Part shown: piece by piece, positions 59,464 through 64,000 of the stretch | How positions within the stretch are numbered: the first letter of the stretch is position 1 | Layout of the letters: each line of letters starts with the position of its first letter | Assembly: GCA_024102725.1 (NCBI GenBank) | Contig: JAGFJL010000059.1 | Coordinates: 62,001 to 126,000 of the forward strand | DNA: 64,000 nt | Direction of reading: 5' to 3' | Origin: Nitrococcus mobilis | GTDB taxonomy: Bacteria > Pseudomonadota > Gammaproteobacteria > Nitrococcales > Nitrococcaceae | The notes under the pieces: model-generated | What the model was told of the DNA's origin: nothing | What the model saw: only the letters and a program-made list of their open reading frames with translations | Databases searched by the model: none | Position numbers and translations under genes: made by a program

Positions 59464-59739
59464 ACGAGATTACGATTCTGCCACTGCGGACAGAGCCCGT
59501 TTAGCTCGTCCAAGTGGCTCTCAGCGCCTGAACTCCCCGTCGGAGCCATCGGGCCAGGGCAAAGAAACGACCGCTAACCGGCAACTCGGGATTTGATTCG
59601 AAAAAACGCCCCTCGATACCCCTGCGCAGGATCAGTCCGCCCCGATCCCTGCCTACGATGGGAATAGCCTACGCCCCCTCACCGCCAGTAACCTAAGTCT
59701 ACGACCAGCGCCGGCGAGCCAGCATGGCAGCAACTACCG

Positions 59740-60324
59740 TTATGGCTGGATCTGCCCACAGCGCCACCCACCCCCTTCGAGCCAGTAGCGATAACGCTCA
59801 TGCAGCCGCCCGGGACGAGCACGCCAAAATTCAATCAGATCCGGCATCAGTCGATAACCCGTCCAGTACGGTGGCCGAGGCACCGGCTGATCGGCATAGC
59901 GCGCCTCCAGTTCCTTGACCCGATTTTCAAGCCATGCCCGGCTCTCCAACGGCTCCGATTGCTGTGATGCCCATGCACCGAGCTGGCTGGCCCGCTCCCG
60001 CGTGACCCAGTAGCTATCCGCCTCTTGCGGAGCCACCAGTTGCACACTCCCTTCGATGAGAACCTGCTCCAGCAACGGCTGCCAGAACAAGCAGAGTGCG
60101 GCCCGCGGATTTTCGCTGAGCTGCCGGCCCTTACGGCTATGGGTGTTGGTATAAAACACCAACCCCGCCTCACTCACCTGCTTGAGAAGGACGGTGCGCG
60201 CAGTGGGTCGGCCCTGCCGATCGGCCGTCGCCAAGGTCATCGCCGCCGGCTCGGTCAAACTTGTATTCTGGGCGCGCTCGAACAGGCGCTGAAACCGCTC
60301 GATCGCCTCACGATAGAGTTCCAT
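59740..60324 (-). CDS. pdxH: Pyridoxamine 5'-phosphate oxidase PdxH
   Basis: 194-residue FMN flavoenzyme making pyridoxal phosphate, the cofactor of metZ, trpB, argD and epmB in this window. Seen: AMTLATADRQGRPTARTVLLK, FYTNTHSRKGRQL, the family signature region FWRARPGRLHERYRY. ATG at 60324 is chosen over TTG 60336. The C-terminus is slightly atypical (GWRCGQIQP against the usual WxxxRLxP). Confidence 0.93.
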   Translation of the reverse strand: MELYREAIERFQRLFERAQNTSLTEPAAMTLATADRQGRPTARTVLLKQVSEAGLVFYTNTHSRKGRQLSENPRAALCLFWQPLLEQVLIEGSVQLVAPQEADSYWVTRERASQLGAWASQQSEPLESRAWLENRVKELEARYADQPVPRPPYWTGYRLMPDLIEFWRARPGRLHERYRYWLEGGGWRCGQIQP

Positions 60325-60373
60325 GTAGATCCGCAACTACCAATGTGCGGCGTAGTGTAGCACTGGAGCGGCG

Positions 60374-61732
60374 CTAACGATTCGATTCCTCGACAGGTTC
60401 CACCCGCAGCAGTAGGCCATTCAACTCGGTAACCCGCACCCGCTGACCAGCCCGCAGGGGCACAGCACACTGCGCCCGCCAACGCTCGCCATGGATACGG
60501 ATCCAACCGGTCCCCTGGAAATCGGCCGCCGCGATGCCCTCGCTGCCCAACAGCTGCTGGTGTCCCGATACGACAGGCCGCTTGTGGGCCCGTATCGCAA
60601 AACTCGCACTTGCCATCAACAGCAGCAAACTGGCGGCGGCAAAACCGATGATGAGCATAATCGAGAGCTGGAAACCGGGCACATCGGTATCGATCAGCAT
60701 GACCGACCCGATCACGAAAGCGATCACGCCGCCGAGCCCCAAGGCACCGAAACTGGGAGCGAAAGCCTCGGCGATCATGAAGACGATGCCGAGCAATATC
60801 AGCCCCAAACCGGCGTAGTTGATCGGCAAGGCCTGGAAGGCGAACAGCGCGAGCAGCAAGGCGATTCCACCCAACACACCCGGCACGATCGCGCCTGGAT
60901 TGGCGAGTTCGAAGAAAAGCCCATAGATCCCAAGCAACATCAGAACGTAAGCCACGTTCGGGTTGGTAAGCACCGCTAATATTCGGGTACGCCAACCCGG
61001 CTCGACCCGCTCCACGCTCAGCTGCGCCGTAGCCAAGGTCACCTTTCCGGTTGCAAGCTTCACCGTACGGCCATCGATCTTGCGCAGTAGCTGCGCGACA
61101 TCGTCGGCCATCACATCGATGACCTTCATTTCTAAAGCTTGATGGGCTGGCAGACTTGCCGCTTCCCGCACCGCTTTTTCTGCCCAGTCCGCGTTGCGCC
61201 CCCGCAGCTCGGCGAGCGAGCGGATGTAAGCCACGGCATCATTTACCATTTTACGCTCCATCGACGTAGCCGGCGTAGTCTCGTCCCGCTCCCGATCCCC
61301 TTTGCCCGGCTCCTTGTCCGGCCTGGGCGAGGGTGCGCTCGGCATCCCACCAATCTGCACCGGCGTAGCAGCGCCGAGGTTGGTTCCTGGGGCCATGGCG
61401 GCCACGTGGGAAGCATACAGAATGTAGGTACCGGCGCTCGCCGCCCGCGAGCCGCTCGGCGCAACATAACTGACAACCGGCACCGATGAGCTGAGAATGG
61501 CCTGAATAATGTCGCGCATCGAGGTGTCCAGCCCACCAGGGGTATCCATCTCCAGAATCACGAGCGCCGCATCCTGCTGCTCCGCTCGGGTCAGCTCAGT
61601 GGTGATGTAGTCGCTTATCGCCGGACCGATCGCACCATCAATCCTCAACAGCAAGGCACGCTCATTGGCTGCAACGGTTGCCGTCGCAGCCACCAGCAAC
61701 CCAAGCAAGCTTGCAAGGACGATGGCGCGCAT
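60374..61732 (-). CDS. NfeD-type membrane serine protease (ClpP-class plus NfeD domain)
   Basis: 452 residues: signal sequence, an SppA/ClpP-like domain (~25-220) with the probable nucleophile Ser99 in RAASAGTYI and DTPGGLDTSM before it, four to five membrane helices (~250-390), and a C-terminal OB-fold NfeD domain (GTGWIRIHGERWRAQC...VRVTELNGLLLRVEP). Family members cleave the C-terminus of a stomatin/slipin partner usually encoded next door; no slipin gene is adjacent here. Confidence 0.9.
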   Translation of the reverse strand: MRAIVLASLLGLLVAATATVAANERALLLRIDGAIGPAISDYITTELTRAEQQDAALVILEMDTPGGLDTSMRDIIQAILSSSVPVVSYVAPSGSRAASAGTYILYASHVAAMAPGTNLGAATPVQIGGMPSAPSPRPDKEPGKGDRERDETTPATSMERKMVNDAVAYIRSLAELRGRNADWAEKAVREAASLPAHQALEMKVIDVMADDVAQLLRKIDGRTVKLATGKVTLATAQLSVERVEPGWRTRILAVLTNPNVAYVLMLLGIYGLFFELANPGAIVPGVLGGIALLLALFAFQALPINYAGLGLILLGIVFMIAEAFAPSFGALGLGGVIAFVIGSVMLIDTDVPGFQLSIMLIIGFAAASLLLLMASASFAIRAHKRPVVSGHQQLLGSEGIAAADFQGTGWIRIHGERWRAQCAVPLRAGQRVRVTELNGLLLRVEPVEESNR

Positions 61733-61811
61733 GCCGCAATCTCCCGAGATCGGTACAGCTAAGGCTTGTAGGCTTCGTTCACCGAGAGCACAAACCCCTC
61801 ACCGGCGCGCT

Positions 61812-62546
<735 letters not shown>

Positions 62547-62551
62547 CTAGT

Positions 62552-63313
62552 CTAAGCGGCCAGAACCCACTCACGCACATCTCCAACCGGATTGCCTTGG
62601 CGATCGAAAGTGCGTTCGGCGAAGAGAGTTTCATTGTGCTCATTCATAATAATAGCGGTCGAGCAACGGGTGCCGTAACGGTGCGAGATGATGAACATGG
62701 GCGCGAGCAGTCGTTCCCACTCCAAGCCGATACCGGTATCAGGCAAAGCCGTATCGGCGGGGCGATGCCGATCGCGAAGCAGTTCGAACACGCCTTCGGG
62801 ATCGGGCCGGCCGCGCCCCCGCAGATAGTCGAGCAGCCGCGCTTTACCACGGGTAACCTTGGGCCAAGGGGTATCGAGCACGTGATTGCTCAGAGCGTAA
62901 ATTCCCGCTGCAAGCCCAACCCGTCGCTCGTCGCGATTGGATAAGTAGAACAGCCGCGCCGGTGACCCGAACAGGAGATTAAAACCGTTGTAGCGGTGAC
63001 CCTCACGTTGGAAATGCCACAGCAGATCGGCATCGTCATGCCGGGCCAGCGCCGTCACCGGCAACTCGCCACGCGAGGCGACACCCGGCTCGGTAACTGA
63101 AGGATCCCGATAGTTGGTCACAGCGGCCATTCGCCCCCTGCGGTTAATACCGATCCAGGTCCCTCCGCCCTCCAGGTCACGTCCAGCGAAGATATCCGGC
63201 CATTTCCACCAATGCGCGGGCTCGGCGGCACGCTCATGGAATTCATCACGGTTGGCAGCAACGATTATCGGATAGTCGGCGTGGACCCGGTATGCAAGCA
63301 ACAACAAGCACAT
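62552..63313 (-). CDS. NRDE (TANGO2-like) family protein
   Basis: 253 residues of the NRDE/TANGO2 family, whose name comes from the motif seen here as ANRDE at the N-terminus (MCLLLLAYRVHADYPIIVAANRDE). The start leaves Cys2 exposed as in Ntn hydrolase-like folds. Further family segments are GRDLEGGGTWIGINRRGRMAAVTNYRD and LSNHVLDTPWPKV. A role in haem or lipid handling has been proposed for eukaryotic relatives; none is assignable here. Start at 63313 rather than 63334. Confidence 0.9.
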   Translation of the reverse strand: MCLLLLAYRVHADYPIIVAANRDEFHERAAEPAHWWKWPDIFAGRDLEGGGTWIGINRRGRMAAVTNYRDPSVTEPGVASRGELPVTALARHDDADLLWHFQREGHRYNGFNLLFGSPARLFYLSNRDERRVGLAAGIYALSNHVLDTPWPKVTRGKARLLDYLRGRGRPDPEGVFELLRDRHRPADTALPDTGIGLEWERLLAPMFIISHRYGTRCSTAIIMNEHNETLFAERTFDRQGNPVGDVREWVLAA

Positions 63314-63330
63314 AGGGGCCTCCGTCGATG

Positions 63331-64000
63331 TCAATCGCGGCTCGTCTCAAGCTCATAAGCGGCCAGTCGACCGCCCATCGACTGCACGTAGACGCGGTCA
63401 CCGACGATCAGCGGAGTCACGTTGAGTCGCGTATCGTCCACTTCCTGCCGCGCCACAAGACGGCCGTCGTCGACAGCAAGCCAATTCAGATAGCCGTCCG
63501 AGCCGCCGACGACCACATAATCCGAATAAACGGCCGGACCGCTCATACGCTCGCCCTGAAACACATCTTGGCGCCACACGGAGGCGCCGTTGAAACGGTC
63601 GAAGGCCCAAATACGACCTTTGGCGTCGCTGGCATAGACATTGTTCGAATCGAACGCAATGCCAGTGTACACCGAAATCTCGCGCGCCCAGGCGATATGG
63701 CCATCGCGCAAGCTCAGCCCCGCGATGCGACCCTGATAAGCGGCGGCAAATACGCCCCCCCCCACGACCACCGGGTCCGCGTCCACATCCACCATCTGCT
63801 CCAACTCGGAGCGTCCTTGCGCAATCGCGATATTTTGCTCCCAAACCGGCGTTCCATCCCTCAAGCTCAGCGCGGCGACCCGACCATTGTCAAAACCCAC
63901 GAGCACGCCACCCGGCACGAGCACCGGCGAACCGTGACCGCGCAGTGAAAGCACCGGAACGTTGCGGTCATAGATCCAGCGCCGCTCCCCAGTTTTGGCA
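63331..64000 (-). CDS. bamB: Outer membrane assembly lipoprotein BamB, C-terminal part
   Basis: The last ~223 codons of the eight-bladed beta-propeller BamB; the gene runs off the window. Repeated blade sequences are plain: FDNGRVAALSLRDGTPVWEQNIA, AYQGRIAGLSLRDGHIAWARE and DAKGRIWAFDRFNGASVWRQ, each with the PQQ-like Ala/Leu-D-x-x-x-G-x-x-x-W pattern. Ends with a MGGRLAAYELETSRD tail. Seventeen bases separate its stop from the NRDE start. With bamE at the other end, two BAM lipoproteins are in the window. Confidence 0.93.
   Translation of the reverse strand, partial: AKTGERRWIYDRNVPVLSLRGHGSPVLVPGGVLVGFDNGRVAALSLRDGTPVWEQNIAIAQGRSELEQMVDVDADPVVVGGGVFAAAYQGRIAGLSLRDGHIAWAREISVYTGIAFDSNNVYASDAKGRIWAFDRFNGASVWRQDVFQGERMSGPAVYSDYVVVGGSDGYLNWLAVDDGRLVARQEVDDTRLNVTPLIVGDRVYVQSMGGRLAAYELETSRD

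Overview
The window is a 64 kb piece of a GC-rich (roughly 60%) chromosome from a gammaproteobacterium. The evidence is gene order as well as gene content: recN / fur / bamE, the run leuC-leuD-leuB-asd-fimV-truA-trpF-trpB-trpA-accD-folC-dedD-cvpA-purF-metZ, psd near a fimX-type gene, parC/parE, and the EF-P / EpmA / EpmB set all follow the pattern of Pseudomonas and its non-enteric relatives (Chromatiales-like lineages are plausible). I cannot name the genus. No IS element, prophage, CRISPR array, tRNA or rRNA is visible, so this is core genome.

Layout. 1-5.7 kb: 3' end of recN, fur divergent from the outer-membrane lipoprotein gene bamE, rnfH overlapping the bamE end, a 916-residue DUF349 protein, a DUF488 protein and a free-standing Lrp ligand-binding domain. 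5.7-26.9 kb: a long minus-strand series for amino-acid, purine, folate and fatty-acid precursors (read from high to low coordinates: aroC, an MFS transporter, leuCDB, asd, fimV, truA, trpF, trpB, trpA, accD, folC, dedD, cvpA, purF, metZ, glycerate kinase). In this sequence cvpA is broken by a one-base frameshift. 27-30.7 kb: psd, then epmA and efp facing epmB, the complete EF-P lysylation system. 30.8-34.6 kb: a PilZ-like protein followed by a FimX-like REC-PAS-GGDEF-EAL protein with both catalytic motifs degenerate, a likely c-di-GMP effector pair for type IV pili.

34.7-45.1 kb: parC and parE, then xseB-ispA, queD-folE2, a lipoprotein C39-like peptidase with its small membrane partner (PA2778/PA2779 families), and typA. 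45.1-50.4 kb: a YgjP-like metallopeptidase, the SrkA/YihE kinase, a small membrane protein, a PHP phosphatase and a membrane diguanylate cyclase; then a 619-bp stretch without a recognisable gene. 50.4-53.2 kb: sodB, argD, argF. 53.2-59.5 kb: the phosphate module read on the minus strand as phoR-pstS-pstC-pstA-pstB-phoU, with a credible Pho box before pstS, a strong terminator between pstS and pstC, and no phoB beside phoR. 59.7-64 kb: pdxH, an NfeD/ClpP-class membrane protease, adk, an NRDE-family protein and the 3' part of bamB.

I did not find a clearly new multi-gene system. The points most worth following are the cvpA frameshift, the PilZ-like/FimX-like pair, the PA2779/PA2778 pair, phoR without phoB, and several leader or intergenic structures (before leuC, before metZ, between fimV and truA, around sodB).
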